DNA of 48,500 nt from Solirubrobacterales bacterium (GCA_019694145.1 JAIBCJ010000006.1:1-48500); one strand, 5' to 3'; shown: positions 1 through 8,476, counted from the stretch's first letter. The notes: a model not told the origin generated them from the letters alone. Translations and numbers: made by a program.

Positions 1-311
1 GCGGCGAGATCATCGAGCCGGCCGTCGAAGTGGGTCTCGTCGGTCAGCACGGACAGAGCGGCGGCGCCACCGGCCTCATAGGCCTTGACCTGATCGGGAA
101 GCTCGACCCCGGGGGCGATCTCCCCGGCGCTCGGTGACTTGCGCTTGTACTCGCAGATCAGCGACATGCCGGGACGGGTCAGCGCTTCCTGGAACGGGCG
201 GTCATGGTCACGCTCGCCCAACCTTGCCTCCAGGTCAGCAAGGGGCACCTGCTGGCTGCGGGCCTTGACGCCCTGGCTCGCGGCCGAAATCAGTTGCTCG
301 AGTATTCCCAA
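1..311 (-). CDS. trpC: Indole-3-glycerol phosphate synthase, N-terminal part (runs off left edge)
   Basis: About 103 codons are present; the gene continues beyond the left edge. The enzyme closes the indole ring from carboxyphenylamino-deoxyribulose phosphate in tryptophan synthesis. Seen: an N-terminal helix beginning LGILEQLISAAS, then ICEYKRKSPSAGEI, the TrpC signature in which the Lys of the EYKR/EVKR strand and the SPS(A/K)G loop bind the substrate phosphate, and then an AGGAAALSVLTDE segment matching the family's (A)YE.GGA.A(L/I)SVLT(D/E). I place the start at a TTG (309-311), 16 bases after the trpD stop, because no ATG or GTG lies in frame between the trpD stop and the conserved helix. 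It is the last visible gene of the trpE-G-D-C run. Identity is secure; the start codon is moderately sure. Confidence 0.9.
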   Translation of the reverse strand, partial: MGILEQLISAASQGVKARSQQVPLADLEARLGERDHDRPFQEALTRPGMSLICEYKRKSPSAGEIAPGVELPDQVKAYEAGGAAALSVLTDETHFDGRLDDLA

Positions 312-327
312 TTCGCTTCAGAGCCTA

Positions 328-1347
328 CTAGGACTGACCGGTGAAACTGACCAGCCGGGCCAAAACGGCAGCGGCCGCCCCGGAGTCGATCGCTTCCTGT
401 GCCGCAACCACGCCGGCGGCGAAATCACCGGCCTTGCCGCCAACCAGGATCGCCGCCGCCGCGTTGAGGACCACGAGGTCACGCCTCGGACCCTTTTCAC
501 CTTCCAGCACTGCCCGCGTGGCGGCCGCGTTTTCATCCGGGGTGCCGCCCGCGACATCACCGAGTTCGGCCCGCTCAAGTTCGAAATCGCCGGGTGAGAC
601 GAACCATTCGCTGGTGCCGCCGTCAACGACCTCGATGATCCGGGTGGGGCCGGTGATCGAGATCTCGTCGATGCCGTCGTCGCCGGAAACGACCAGAGCC
701 CGTTCGGTGCCGAGACCGGCCAGCGCCTCGGCGATCGACTCCTGGTAGCGGCGATCCGAGACGCCCATCAACTGGCGCCTGGCACCGGCAGGATTGGTCA
801 GTGGTCCCAGGAAGTTGAAGATCGTTCGCACCGCCAGCGCCTTGCGGACCGGCACCACATGCGCCATCGCCTTGTGGTGTCTGGGCGCGAACATGAAACC
901 GAAGCCGGTCTCCTCGATCGAGGCCGCCACCTTTTCCGGCGTGATCTCGATGTCGACGCCAAGCGCCTCGAGCAGGTCAGCCGAACCGCTGAGGCTGGTG
1001 CTGGAACGATTGCCGTGCTTGGCCACCGGACAGCCGGCCCCGGCCGCAACCAGGGCGGCGGTCGTGGAGACGTTGAAAGTCGAGGGGCCTCCTCCGGTTC
1101 CGGCCGTGTCCACCAGATCACCGGAAACCTCGACCGGCTCGGCCAGGGACCGCATGGTCCGGGCCAGCCCGATCAACTCGGGAACAGTCTCGCCCTTGGT
1201 TCTGAGGGCGATCAGGAAGGCAGCGGTCTGCACCTCGTCGGAGCGGCCTTCCATGATCTCGGTCAGCACAGCCGAGGCATGGTCTGTCGTCAGGTGCTGG
1301 CCTGAAGCAGCCGCGTCGATCGCCCTGGTCAGGATGTCATTAGGCAA
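328..1347 (-). CDS. trpD: Anthranilate phosphoribosyltransferase
   Basis: 339 residues, normal family length. Transfers phosphoribose from PRPP to anthranilate. Seen: an alpha-helical N-terminal domain, the PRPP loop GTGGG (residues 83-87) followed by PSTFNVST, the KHGNRSSTSLSGSADLLEALG signature (about 110-130) and a DDGIDE metal-binding motif near residue 223. The PRPP loop normally reads GTGGDG; here it is one residue shorter and lacks the Asp (see findings). The start is a TTG at 1347, overlapping the TAA stop of trpG (1340-1342) by 8 bases, so translation is probably coupled. It sits between trpG and trpC. Confidence 0.95.
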   Translation of the reverse strand: MPNDILTRAIDAAASGQHLTTDHASAVLTEIMEGRSDEVQTAAFLIALRTKGETVPELIGLARTMRSLAEPVEVSGDLVDTAGTGGGPSTFNVSTTAALVAAGAGCPVAKHGNRSSTSLSGSADLLEALGVDIEITPEKVAASIEETGFGFMFAPRHHKAMAHVVPVRKALAVRTIFNFLGPLTNPAGARRQLMGVSDRRYQESIAEALAGLGTERALVVSGDDGIDEISITGPTRIIEVVDGGTSEWFVSPGDFELERAELGDVAGGTPDENAAATRAVLEGEKGPRRDLVVLNAAAAILVGGKAGDFAAGVVAAQEAIDSGAAAAVLARLVSFTGQS

Positions 1348-1957
1348 CTGGTTTCCCTTCGTTGTCCGGAATTCCGGCGGCGGCCTGCTCCAGCGAAAGC
1401 TCGACTCCGATGAAGGTGGCGATCATCCGCTTCCCGTAAGGCGTCAGGACCGATTCGGGATGAAACTGGACCCCTTCGGCCGGAAGCTCCCTGTGACGGA
1501 CGCCCATCACGATGTCTCCAAAGGTCGAGGTCACTTCGAGCGAGTCGGGAACATCGCCGGCGATCAGCGAGTGGTAGCGACCGACCGTGAGCGGGTGGGG
1601 CAGCCCGTCATAGATCGACTTGCCGTCGTGATCGATTTCGGCGCTTTTGCCGTGGATCGGCTCGCCCTGGATGACCGTGCCCCCGAAGGTCTGCACCATC
1701 GCCTGGTGGCCGAGGCAGACCCCGAGCACGGGAACGCCGGCCTCGGCGAAGGCTGGAATCACTTCGAGCGAGATTCCGGCGTCATCCGGGGTGCAGGGAC
1801 CCGGTGATACGACCAGCCGGTCGTGGCCTTCGGCCAGCAGCTCGTCGACCGTCCGGACATCATTGCGAACCGTTTCCACTTCCGCCCCGAGCTCACCGAG
1901 GTACTGGACCAGGTTGTAGGTGAAGGAGTCGTAGTTGTCGATTACCAGTACTCGCAT
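1340..1957 (-). CDS. trpG: Anthranilate synthase component II, glutamine amidotransferase
   Basis: 205 residues. Supplies ammonia from glutamine to TrpE. Seen: the class I amidotransferase start VLVIDNYDSFTYNL, oxyanion loop SPGPCTPDDAG (51-61), nucleophile Cys81 in GVCLGHQAM, and His166/Glu168 in FHPES completing the triad. The ATG (1955-1957) shares one base with the trpE stop (TGATG), so the two subunits are translationally coupled and should be made in equal amounts. Some bacteria use the same subunit as PabA for folate; the position inside the trp run favours tryptophan, but dual use cannot be excluded. Confidence 0.95.
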   Translation of the reverse strand: MRVLVIDNYDSFTYNLVQYLGELGAEVETVRNDVRTVDELLAEGHDRLVVSPGPCTPDDAGISLEVIPAFAEAGVPVLGVCLGHQAMVQTFGGTVIQGEPIHGKSAEIDHDGKSIYDGLPHPLTVGRYHSLIAGDVPDSLEVTSTFGDIVMGVRHRELPAEGVQFHPESVLTPYGKRMIATFIGVELSLEQAAAGIPDNEGKPVA

Positions 1958-3483
1958 CAGGCCCAGTCCGGGTTTTCGCAGGCGATCTCGACCGCGCGGA
2001 ACATCGCCTTCGCCTTGTTGACCGACTCTTCGTACTCGTACTCCGGCTTCGCGTCGGCGACCGTGCCGCCCCCGGCCTGAATGTGGACCTGGCCGTCCTT
2101 GATCAGGGCAGTGCGAATGTGGATCGCGGTGTCGAGGTCACCGTTCCAGGAGAGGTAGCCGACGGCGCCGCCGTAGGAGCAGCGTTTGACCTTCTCCATC
2201 TCGTCGATGATCTGCATCGCCCGGACCTTCGGCGCGCCGGAAAGAGTGCCGGCGGGGAGGGCGGAACGGAGCACGTCGAGGGCGCCGCGGCCCTCCGGCA
2301 GCCTGCCCGAGACCCGGCTGACGATGTGCATCACATGCGAATAGGTCTCGACCACCATCAGCTCTTCCACCTCGACCGTGCCGTACCCGGCTTCGCGGCC
2401 GATGTCGTTGCGGGCGAGGTCAACCAGCATCACGTGCTCGGATCGCTCCTTCGGGTCGGAGATCATCTTCTCGGCGAGGCGGCGATCCTCTTCCTCGTCC
2501 TCCCCGCGCGGCGAGGTGCCGGCGATAGGCCGGATCTCGACGCGGTCTCCGTTCACCTTGAGCAACGGCTCGGGTGAGGCTCCGGCGATCTGGAAATCAC
2601 CGAACTCGAAGAAGTACATGTACGGCGAGGGGTTGATCGATCGAAGCCCCCGGTAAATCGAGAGGGCTTCGGCCTTCTGATCGGCGCTGAACCTCTGAGA
2701 AGGCACCACCTGGAAGGCGTCGCCGGCGTGGATGTACTCGACGATTCGGGCGACCGTTGCCTCGAACTCGTCCCGCGTCACGTTGGAAGTGAACTCGGGA
2801 GCTTCAACCGCGCCGGTCTCGCCCGCGTCGGGCACCGGTCCGCGCAGGCTTTCCCTGACCGCCCCGATCCGTTCGGCGGCTGCTTCCCAGGCCTGGTCGA
2901 AGTTCTCATGCTCGTCGGCCCAGGCGCAGCTGATGATGGTCAACTCGTTGTGGAGATGGTCGAAGGCGAGCAGGACGTCGGTGATCATCAGGGCGAGATC
3001 GGGAAGGCCCAGCGGGTCCGGGTTCGGATCACCGAGGGGTTCGATCGCGCGGACCAGGTCATAGCCGAAGAGGCCGACCGCGCCACCGGCAAATGGCGGC
3101 ATTCCCGGGGTCTCGGCGACCCGGTACCGGCTCAGGTATTCCTTGACCCCGTCATAGGGGTCCGCGGCCGGAAACGTCGCGATCGGCGCGCCCTCGCCGG
3201 ACATCGCCTCGCCCGGGAACTCCTTCAACTCGCCGGCCACCCAGCGGATCACCCGATGGGGACCGACCCCGACGAACGAGTAGCGCCCGACCTGACCGCG
3301 CTCGGCCGATTCGAGCAGGAAGCAGGGGCCACCCTGCCTCAGCTTGAGCAGGGCTGAAACCGGTGTCTCGACATCGTCCGTGTACCGCAGGGCGACCGGC
3401 ACCACGTTTGATTCCGGAACCAGCGCCCGGGCGGTCTCAAGATCCGGGGTGAGCCGCGAAGCGAGGTCAGGCGCGACGGCCAT
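1957..3483 (-). CDS. trpE: Anthranilate synthase component I
   Basis: 508 residues. Converts chorismate to anthranilate with TrpG. The N-terminal domain has the [17 protein letters not shown] element; LLES is the known tryptophan feedback-inhibition site, so the enzyme is probably allosterically controlled. The C-terminal chorismate-binding domain has [35 protein letters not shown] and [15 protein letters not shown]. The start ATG at 3483 lies 17 bases inside the 3' end of hisIE. I see no leader peptide or attenuator in front; the gene is embedded in an operon beginning with a lipoprotein gene. Confidence 0.96.
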   Translation of the reverse strand: MAVAPDLASRLTPDLETARALVPESNVVPVALRYTDDVETPVSALLKLRQGGPCFLLESAERGQVGRYSFVGVGPHRVIRWVAGELKEFPGEAMSGEGAPIATFPAADPYDGVKEYLSRYRVAETPGMPPFAGGAVGLFGYDLVRAIEPLGDPNPDPLGLPDLALMITDVLLAFDHLHNELTIISCAWADEHENFDQAWEAAAERIGAVRESLRGPVPDAGETGAVEAPEFTSNVTRDEFEATVARIVEYIHAGDAFQVVPSQRFSADQKAEALSIYRGLRSINPSPYMYFFEFGDFQIAGASPEPLLKVNGDRVEIRPIAGTSPRGEDEEEDRRLAEKMISDPKERSEHVMLVDLARNDIGREAGYGTVEVEELMVVETYSHVMHIVSRVSGRLPEGRGALDVLRSALPAGTLSGAPKVRAMQIIDEMEKVKRCSYGGAVGYLSWNGDLDTAIHIRTALIKDGQVHIQAGGGTVADAKPEYEYEESVNKAKAMFRAVEIACENPDWA

Positions 3484-4084
3484 TCAGGACCTCCCCCACG
3501 TCATCGAGGGTGATGCCGCGCGATCGGATCAGCGCCGCCAGGTGAAAGATCACGTCGGCCGCCTCGTTGGCCACCCGGTCGTCCGTCTCCTCACGGACGG
3601 CCCGGCTCACCTCTTCGGCTTCCTCCATCACCTTCTCGCCGGCGAAGGCGGGATCCTCGAGCAGCTTCACCACGTAGCTTCCCTCCGGCTTCTCGGCGAG
3701 GCGGGAATCAATCGTTCGGGCCAGCACCGAAAGGGCTTCGCCACTGACCGGTTCGGGGTTCGCGCCGGTTTCGAGGTCGCGGAAAAAGCAGGTGCGCTCA
3801 CCGGTGTGGCAGGCGGGGCCGGACGGTTCGACCAGGGCGACGATCGCGTCGCCGTCGCAGTCGATCCGGAGTTGGCGGACTTTCTGCACGTTGCCGGATT
3901 CCTCGCCCTTCTGCCAGATCTTCTGGCGCGAACGGCTGAAGTAGGTAACCAGACCGGACTCGCGGGTCAGCCTCAGGGATTCCTCGTTCATGTAGGCGAG
4001 GGTCAGCACCTCGCCCGTCTCCGCGTTCTGGGCGATGCAGGGGACCAGCCCGTCCCGGTCAAACTTCACTTCGACTTCCGGCAT
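3467..4084 (-). CDS. hisIE: Bifunctional phosphoribosyl-AMP cyclohydrolase / phosphoribosyl-ATP pyrophosphatase
   Basis: 205 residues, a HisI-HisE fusion doing steps 2 and 3 of histidine synthesis. Residues about 1-105 are His[35 protein letters not shown], the DCDGDA metal site and the zinc-site Cys of [13 protein letters not shown]. Residues about 115-205 are HisE: a MazG-like helical domain with [20 protein letters not shown] and [13 protein letters not shown], supplying the acidic Mg2+ ligands. The start ATG overlaps the lipoprotein stop as TGATG. Actinobacteria often keep hisI and hisE separate, so the fusion is a useful taxonomic note. Confidence 0.95.
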   Translation of the reverse strand: MPEVEVKFDRDGLVPCIAQNAETGEVLTLAYMNEESLRLTRESGLVTYFSRSRQKIWQKGEESGNVQKVRQLRIDCDGDAIVALVEPSGPACHTGERTCFFRDLETGANPEPVSGEALSVLARTIDSRLAEKPEGSYVVKLLEDPAFAGEKVMEEAEEVSRAVREETDDRVANEAADVIFHLAALIRSRGITLDDVGEVLNGRRA

Positions 4085-4515
4085 CAGCCTTCGCTTCCGT
4101 TCGAGCCCTGGTTGGTCGTGATCTCACTCTGGCTGAGCGGCACGTACCACTGGCCGTCTTCCTTGACGAACTTCGCTTCGCGGCTGGTGCCGCCCTGGAA
4201 CGTGACCGCGGCGATGTCGCCATTCACTTCGATCGTGTCGATCTTGAGGACACCCTGGTCACCGGCCGCCTTGAGGATCGGGGTCGTTTCACTTACGCAA
4301 CGGTCGATGTCGTGAAAGGTCTGCTCGACCGCACTGGGCTGCATGATCAGGCAGAAGGCCGAGGCATCCTTTTCCTGGGTCGCCTGATTCAGCTTGGCGA
4401 CGAGTTCGGTGATCGCCTGGCTGTCCTCGCTCGAAGTCGAGTCATCGGACCCGCCGCAGGCGGAGACCAGCGTTGCCGATCCGATCAGGGCGCAGATTGC
4501 GACTTTTCGCAGCAT
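4084..4515 (-). CDS. Small secreted lipoprotein with NTF2/SnoaL-like features
   Basis: 143 residues. The N-terminus is a lipoprotein signal peptide with lipobox VSAC at residues 17-20, followed by a Gly/Ser/Asp linker, so the mature protein should be lipid-anchored outside the membrane. The body ([22 protein letters not shown]...PSAVEQTF) followed by strands ending in [13 protein letters not shown] resembles NTF2-like/DUF4878-type extracytoplasmic domains; this is a fold guess from the pattern only. Two Cys in the body (FCLIM, DRCVSE) could form a disulfide. It is the first gene of the hisIE-trp operon, with a TAGGAT -10 box six bases before the ATG, and its stop overlaps hisIE. Function unknown. 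Confidence 0.8.
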   Translation of the reverse strand: MLRKVAICALIGSATLVSACGGSDDSTSSEDSQAITELVAKLNQATQEKDASAFCLIMQPSAVEQTFHDIDRCVSETTPILKAAGDQGVLKIDTIEVNGDIAAVTFQGGTSREAKFVKEDGQWYVPLSQSEITTNQGSNGSEG

Positions 4516-4521
4516 GGCCCA

Positions 4522-4527
4522 ATCCTA
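4522..4527 (-). promoter_or_regulatory. -10 box (TAGGAT) for the lipoprotein-hisIE-trp operon
   Basis: TAGGAT on the minus strand ends six bases before the ATG at 4515, placing the expected transcription start at or next to the start codon (leaderless mRNA). No convincing -35 is visible. Confidence 0.55.
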
Positions 4528-4572
4528 CGAAAGCCTGACCGGGATCCGGTCGCACGATGCCGGCTTGCCGTC

Positions 4573-4578
4573 TAGGGT
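4573..4578 (+). promoter_or_regulatory. -10 box (TAGGGT) for the zinc metallopeptidase gene
   Basis: TAGGGT ends seven bases before the ATG at 4586, so the mRNA should begin at the start codon. It is divergent from the lipoprotein promoter within a 70-base gap. No clear -35. Confidence 0.5.
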
Positions 4579-4585
4579 TCAGGCC

Positions 4586-5536
4586 ATGAAGTGGAAGCGA
4601 GGCCGTTCAGGCAACCGGAACGTGATCGATATCCGCGGCGCGAAGAGGGGCGGCGGAGGCGGCGGTGGTGGCTTCGGCGGCATCGGTGGCATGGGCGGTG
4701 GCGGTATGCAGCTGCCGGGCGGCAAGGGCAAGATCGGCGGCCTGGTCGGCGTGATCATCGTGATCATCGTGATCGGCACCCAGGTTCTCGGCGGGGGCGG
4801 CTCCGGTGGCGGCACCGGCTTCGACATGGGATCGATGTTCCCGGGAATGGGCGCCGTGCCCGGCGCGGAGAATCCCTCCCCGATCCCCGCCGGCGAGGAC
4901 CCGGATGCCGACCTCAAGGATTTCTCGGCCTACGTCTTCACCGACGCCCAGCAGGTCTGGCGCAAGGCCTTCACCCGGGACGGCCGGCGCTGGCAGGACG
5001 CGCAGCTGGTGCTCTACTCGGGCGCGGTCAGCACCGGTGGCTGCGGCAACGCCACTTCGGCGGTCGGCCCCTTCTACTGCCCGGCCGACAACCGGGTCTA
5101 CCTGGATCTGAGCTTCTACAAGGACATGAAGAACCAGCTCGGGGCCGACGGCGACTTCGCCTGGGCCTACGTGATCGCCCACGAGATGGGCCATCATGTC
5201 CAGAACATGGGTGGCATCTCCGACGAGGTTTCCCGCGAGAAGCGTGAGCAATCCGAGTCACGCAACGAGATCTCGGTCCGTAACGAGCTTCAGGCCGACT
5301 GCCTCGCCGGAGTCTGGGCGTCAACCGTCTTCGACCAGCTCGAGGCCGGCGACCTGGACGAGGCGATCGGCGCCTCCGAAGCGGTCGGTGACGACCGCCT
5401 CCAGTCCCGCGGCGGCGGCAGCGTCAACCCCGACTCGTTCACCCACGGAACCTCCGCCCAGCGCCACAGATGGTTCAAGACCGGCTTCGAGTCGGGAGAT
5501 CCGGCCAGCTGCGACACGTTCTCGGGCGACATCTAG
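4586..5536 (+). CDS. Membrane-anchored neutral zinc metallopeptidase (YpfJ-like)
   Basis: 316 residues. Seen: a basic N-terminus, a Gly-rich stretch (residues about 24-45), one transmembrane helix (about 53-68, VGVIIVIIVIGTQVLG), a second Gly/Ser linker, then a catalytic domain with WQDAQLVLYSG, conserved Cys pairs (GGCGNATSAVGPFYCP) and the zinc motif HEMGHHVQ near residue 197, followed by NELQADCLAG, where the Glu is the likely third ligand. This is the architecture of the neutral zinc metallopeptidase family (PF04228, YpfJ); its substrates are not known to me. An in-frame reading extends further upstream, but the start at 4586 is set by the -10 box seven bases before it and by the onset of the basic/Gly-rich N-terminus. 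Confidence 0.9.
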   Translation: MKWKRGRSGNRNVIDIRGAKRGGGGGGGGFGGIGGMGGGGMQLPGGKGKIGGLVGVIIVIIVIGTQVLGGGGSGGGTGFDMGSMFPGMGAVPGAENPSPIPAGEDPDADLKDFSAYVFTDAQQVWRKAFTRDGRRWQDAQLVLYSGAVSTGGCGNATSAVGPFYCPADNRVYLDLSFYKDMKNQLGADGDFAWAYVIAHEMGHHVQNMGGISDEVSREKREQSESRNEISVRNELQADCLAGVWASTVFDQLEAGDLDEAIGASEAVGDDRLQSRGGGSVNPDSFTHGTSAQRHRWFKTGFESGDPASCDTFSGDI

Positions 5537-5620
5537 CCTGATTCGCCCGGTGGTTACGCCGCGGGGTGGGGGAGCTTCCCCGCCGTACCTCCAGGGCCGG
5601 GTTCAGGCTCTGGTTTCGGG

Positions 5621-5667
5621 AGGTGCCGCACATTCAGGCCCTTGATGGGCCTATTTTTGCGGCGCCT
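5621..5667 (+). repeat. 47-nt nested hairpin element, copy 1
   Basis: Outer arms of ten bases (5621-5630 AGGTGCCGCA with 5658-5667 TGCGGCGCCT) enclose a symmetrical five-by-five internal loop and an inner stem (5636-5641 AGGCCC with 5647-5652 GGGCCT). A second copy lies at 29486-29532 in the opposite orientation: 39 of 47 positions are identical and the differences preserve pairing. The outer U-G pair at positions 4/44 fits RNA made from the plus strand here. Confidence 0.75.
5636..5658 (+). terminator. Intrinsic terminator of the metallopeptidase gene (inner part of the nested hairpin)
   Basis: AGGCCC-ttgat-GGGCCT followed by ATTTTT, 100 bases after the stop at 5536, in the gap between converging genes. 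This is a short, standard-looking rho-independent terminator on the plus strand. The rest of the 5537-5790 gap holds another GC-rich inverted repeat (about 5566-5581) and no convincing gene. Confidence 0.6.
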
Positions 5668-5790
5668 ATCCCGGATCCGGCCGGATATCGATCGAGATCG
5701 GAGTTGGGTGCGCTATATGGCAGAAAACGGGATCTCGAAAAGCCAACACCACCCCACTTCAGCGGCTGGTGGTTCCTGGCGCCACCCGGG

Positions 5791-6699
5791 CTAATCAATG
5801 CCGAGGCGGTCCAGCATGTCTTCGTCGCGGCGCCACTTTCGCTTGACCTTGACCTGGAGGTCGAGGTGGACCTTGCCGCCGAGTTCCCCTTCGATGTCCT
5901 TGCGGGCCCCGGTGCCGATCTCTCCGACCTTGAAGCCCTTCTTGCCGATCAGGATCCGCTTCTGGGAGTCCGATTCAACCCAGATCTCGGCGTCGACCAG
6001 CCAGAGGCCGTCTTCGCGCTGCTCGATCCCGGTCACCCGCACCTCAACCGAATGGGGAATCTCGTCCCGGGTGCGGATCAGGGCCTGGCCCCGGATCAGT
6101 TCGGCCAGAAGCAGTTCCCGCGGCTGATCGGAGTGATCCTCCGGCGGGTAGAGGTAAGGCCCCTCGGGGACGATCGAGGCCAGGTACGAGGCGAGTTCCG
6201 GCACGCCCTGACCGGTCAGGGCACTGACCGGGAAAACCTCGTCGACACCGGCGAGCTCCGCGGCGGCGACCAAGACCGGCACGATGTTCCGGCCGAGCCG
6301 GTCGGCCTTGTTGACGGCGCAGATGATTGGCAAGCCGCCGGCTTTGGCCCGGGCCCCGAGCAGGGTTTCGGCGATGAACCGGTCGCCCGGCCCGACGCCT
6401 TCCTCGCCATTGATCACCAGCAGGGCGACATCGGCCCCCGCCAGTTCGCTTTCGACCGTCTTCTGCATGCGGCTGGTCAACTCGTCCCGGGGCCGCTGGA
6501 CCCCGGGCAGATCGACCAGAACCAGCTGGGTACCGGCCTCGAGGTCGGTCGCCACTCCCCGGATCGCCCGGCGCGTGGTCTGGGGCCGGACCGAGGAGAT
6601 CGCGACCTTGGCCCCGACGATCGCGTTGACCAGGGTCGACTTGCCGACGTTCGGCCTTCCGGCCAGTCCGACGAAACCCGAGCGGCTGCCTTCACTCAT
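5791..6699 (-). CDS. era: GTPase Era, ribosome assembly factor
   Basis: 302 residues. Binds the 3' end of 16S rRNA during 30S maturation. Seen: G1 GRPNVGKS (14-21), a switch region with SVRPQTTRR, G3 as VDLPG (the more common form is DTPG; the DxxG requirement is still met), G4 NKAD (near 129), G5-like SALTGQG, and a C-terminal KH domain with RILIGKKGFKVGEIG (GKKG as the GXXG loop). The ATG overlaps the 3' end of ybeY by 8 bases. recO, often next to era in actinobacteria, is not here. Confidence 0.96.
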   Translation of the reverse strand: MSEGSRSGFVGLAGRPNVGKSTLVNAIVGAKVAISSVRPQTTRRAIRGVATDLEAGTQLVLVDLPGVQRPRDELTSRMQKTVESELAGADVALLVINGEEGVGPGDRFIAETLLGARAKAGGLPIICAVNKADRLGRNIVPVLVAAAELAGVDEVFPVSALTGQGVPELASYLASIVPEGPYLYPPEDHSDQPRELLLAELIRGQALIRTRDEIPHSVEVRVTGIEQREDGLWLVDAEIWVESDSQKRILIGKKGFKVGEIGTGARKDIEGELGGKVHLDLQVKVKRKWRRDEDMLDRLGID

Positions 6700-7090
6700 C
6701 GTCAGCCTCGACGGTCATCTTCGGTTCGATCCCCAGCCCGGAAACGACGCGGTCCTGGAGGTCGAGCATCTCGCCTTGATCGGTTTCGTGGTCGTAACCG
6801 CAGAGGTGGAGCACTCCGTGGACGACCGCTTCCACCTCGTCGACGCAGAATTCGGGGCAGATGACCACGTCCCCCAGCTCAACCGGGCCGGGACCCTCTT
6901 CCCCGTCGACCGGGAAGGAAAGGACATCGGTCGGTTTGTTTTTTCCGCGGTGGTCCCGGTTCAGTTTCCGGATCCTGGCTTCATCCACGACCTCCACCGC
7001 CAGGTGGCCATTCCCGACCCCTGCCGCTTCGAGGGTCGCGGTCACGGCCGGCCGGAAACGGGCCGGCACGTCATCAAGGTCAAGGCTCAC
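6692..7090 (-). CDS. ybeY: Endoribonuclease YbeY (rRNA maturation)
   Basis: 132 residues, slightly short for the family. A single-strand endoribonuclease for 16S rRNA 3' processing and ribosome quality control. The zinc signature HGVLHLCGYDH places the three ligands at His91, His95 and His101, preceded by the KPTDVLSFP strand typical of the family. The start is a GTG in a GTGA overlap with phoH, and its stop lies inside era, so phoH-ybeY-era form a coupled set. Confidence 0.95.
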   Translation of the reverse strand: MSLDLDDVPARFRPAVTATLEAAGVGNGHLAVEVVDEARIRKLNRDHRGKNKPTDVLSFPVDGEEGPGPVELGDVVICPEFCVDEVEAVVHGVLHLCGYDHETDQGEMLDLQDRVVSGLGIEPKMTVEADDE

Positions 7091-8052
7091 TTGCCGTTCT
7101 CGCGTTCGGCGTGTTCGCCGTAGGCGGCGACGATCCGCTGGACCAGCCGGTGCCGGACCACGTCCTTGCCGCCGAAGCGCACGAACCTGACGTCTTCGAT
7201 CCCCTCGAGGATCTCCCGCACGACGACCAGCCCGGACTTGCTGTCACGAGGCAGGTCGATCTGGGTGACGTCACCGGTCACCACCATCTTCGAGTTGAAG
7301 CCGAGCCGGGTGAGGAACATCTTCATCTGTTCGGGGGTGGTGTTCTGTGCCTCGTCGAGGATCACGAAGGCGTCATTCAGGGTGCGGCCGCGCATGAAGG
7401 CGAGCGGGGCGACCTCGATCACGCCTCGGTCGAAGTAGCCGTTGACCCGGTCCGGGTCGAGCATGTCGTAGAGGGCGTCGAAGAGCGGCCGCAGGTAAGG
7501 GTCCACCTTGGCCTGAAGGTCACCCGGCAGGAAACCGAGGCTTTCCCCCGCCTCGACCGCCGGTCGGGTCAGGATGATCCGCTGGACCTCGCCCTCGATC
7601 AGGGCGGCGGCTGCCATCGCCACCGCGAGGAATGTCTTGCCCGTGCCGGCCGGTCCGATGCCGAAGGTGACCGTGTTCTCGCGAATCGAATCAACGTAGA
7701 CCTTCTGGTTGACGGTTTTCGGCACCACCCGCGTATTGCGGTTGTGCCAGACCACGTCATCGAGCACCTCGGCCGGGCGGCGGGAAGACTGGATCGCGTT
7801 GGTGACCGAACCTACGGTGGAGGCTTCAACCTCATGACCGCCTTCGATCAGGCCGATCATCTCGTCGACCAGGCGGGCCGCCTTGTCGTTCTCCGCGTCA
7901 TCACCTTCGAGGGTGAGCTGGTTGCCGCGCAGGTGCACGCGGCTCGTGGTGCTGTCCCGGAGTGCGCGGAGGACGGAATCCTCGGCACCGGCCAGGTCGG
8001 CCGCAACATCGTTGTCCAGGGTGAGAGTCCTACGCGCCATAAGGTCAGCCAT
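7087..8052 (-). CDS. phoH: PhoH-like ATPase
   Basis: 321 residues. An N-terminal KH-like region (about 1-90) is followed by a RecA-like ATPase: Walker A GPAGTGKT (133-140), [18 protein letters not shown], Walker [10 protein letters not shown], and the sensor-like [10 protein letters not shown]. PhoH proteins are linked to RNA metabolism and usually neighbour ybeY. The ATG at 8052 overlaps yqeY by 8 bases; a second in-frame ATG at 8040 (MARRTLT) is a possible alternative. Confidence 0.93.
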   Translation of the reverse strand: MADLMARRTLTLDNDVAADLAGAEDSVLRALRDSTTSRVHLRGNQLTLEGDDAENDKAARLVDEMIGLIEGGHEVEASTVGSVTNAIQSSRRPAEVLDDVVWHNRNTRVVPKTVNQKVYVDSIRENTVTFGIGPAGTGKTFLAVAMAAAALIEGEVQRIILTRPAVEAGESLGFLPGDLQAKVDPYLRPLFDALYDMLDPDRVNGYFDRGVIEVAPLAFMRGRTLNDAFVILDEAQNTTPEQMKMFLTRLGFNSKMVVTGDVTQIDLPRDSKSGLVVVREILEGIEDVRFVRFGGKDVVRHRLVQRIVAAYGEHAERENGK

Positions 8053-8476
8053 TGAGCTGGCTGCGCACCTCCGTGCTGACCCGCTTGCCGTCGGCGCGGC
8101 CGGCGACCCTTTCCTTCAGGAGACCCATCACCTGGCCCATGTGCTTCTGCTCGGTCGCGCCGGTTTCGGCGATCGCCAGCCTCGCAAGGTCGGCCAGTTC
8201 CTCGTCGCTCAGCTGGGCCGGCAGGTAAGCCTCGATCAGCTCGGCCTCGAAGCGTTCGTCCTCGGCCTGTTCGTAACGGCCGGCGTCGGCGAATGCCTTG
8301 GCTGCCTCCAGCCGCTTCTTGTGCTCGCGCTGCAGGGCGCTGATCTCATCGCCCTTGCCCAGCTTGTTTTCCTGCTGGAGGACGTCCTGGATCATTCGAA
8401 GCGCCGAGGCACGCTTGCGGTCGCCGTCCTTGAGGGCGGCCTGTGCGTCTTCGCGAATCTGGTCGGCGGCTGACAT
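8045..8476 (-). CDS. yqeY: GatB/YqeY domain protein
   Basis: 143 residues. Resembles the tRNA-binding C-terminal domain of amidotransferase subunit GatB as a free-standing protein: ADQIREDAQAALKDGDRKRASALRMI, a charged helical hairpin, LIEAYLPAQLSDEEL, and GQVMGLLKERVAGRADGKRVS. Its biochemical role is not settled. I start it at the ATG at 8476, giving MSAADQIREDAQ, because a TACGCT -10 box ends six bases before it; a longer reading upstream would cross that box. First gene of the yqeY-phoH-ybeY-era unit. rpsU, often beside yqeY elsewhere, is absent. Confidence 0.9.
   Translation of the reverse strand: MSAADQIREDAQAALKDGDRKRASALRMIQDVLQQENKLGKGDEISALQREHKKRLEAAKAFADAGRYEQAEDERFEAELIEAYLPAQLSDEELADLARLAIAETGATEQKHMGQVMGLLKERVAGRADGKRVSTEVRSQLNG

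Noticed and set aside
5680-5760. Possible minus-strand small RNA starting at a TATAGC box near 5720 and ending at the 47-nt hairpin
   Set aside because: The -35 match is poor and the hairpin's wobble pair favours the plus strand.
139-6864. Long plus-strand open frames over the trp/his and era genes (for example 5566-6864)
   Set aside because: They are antisense shadows caused by high G+C at third positions; the minus-strand frames carry the clear protein families.
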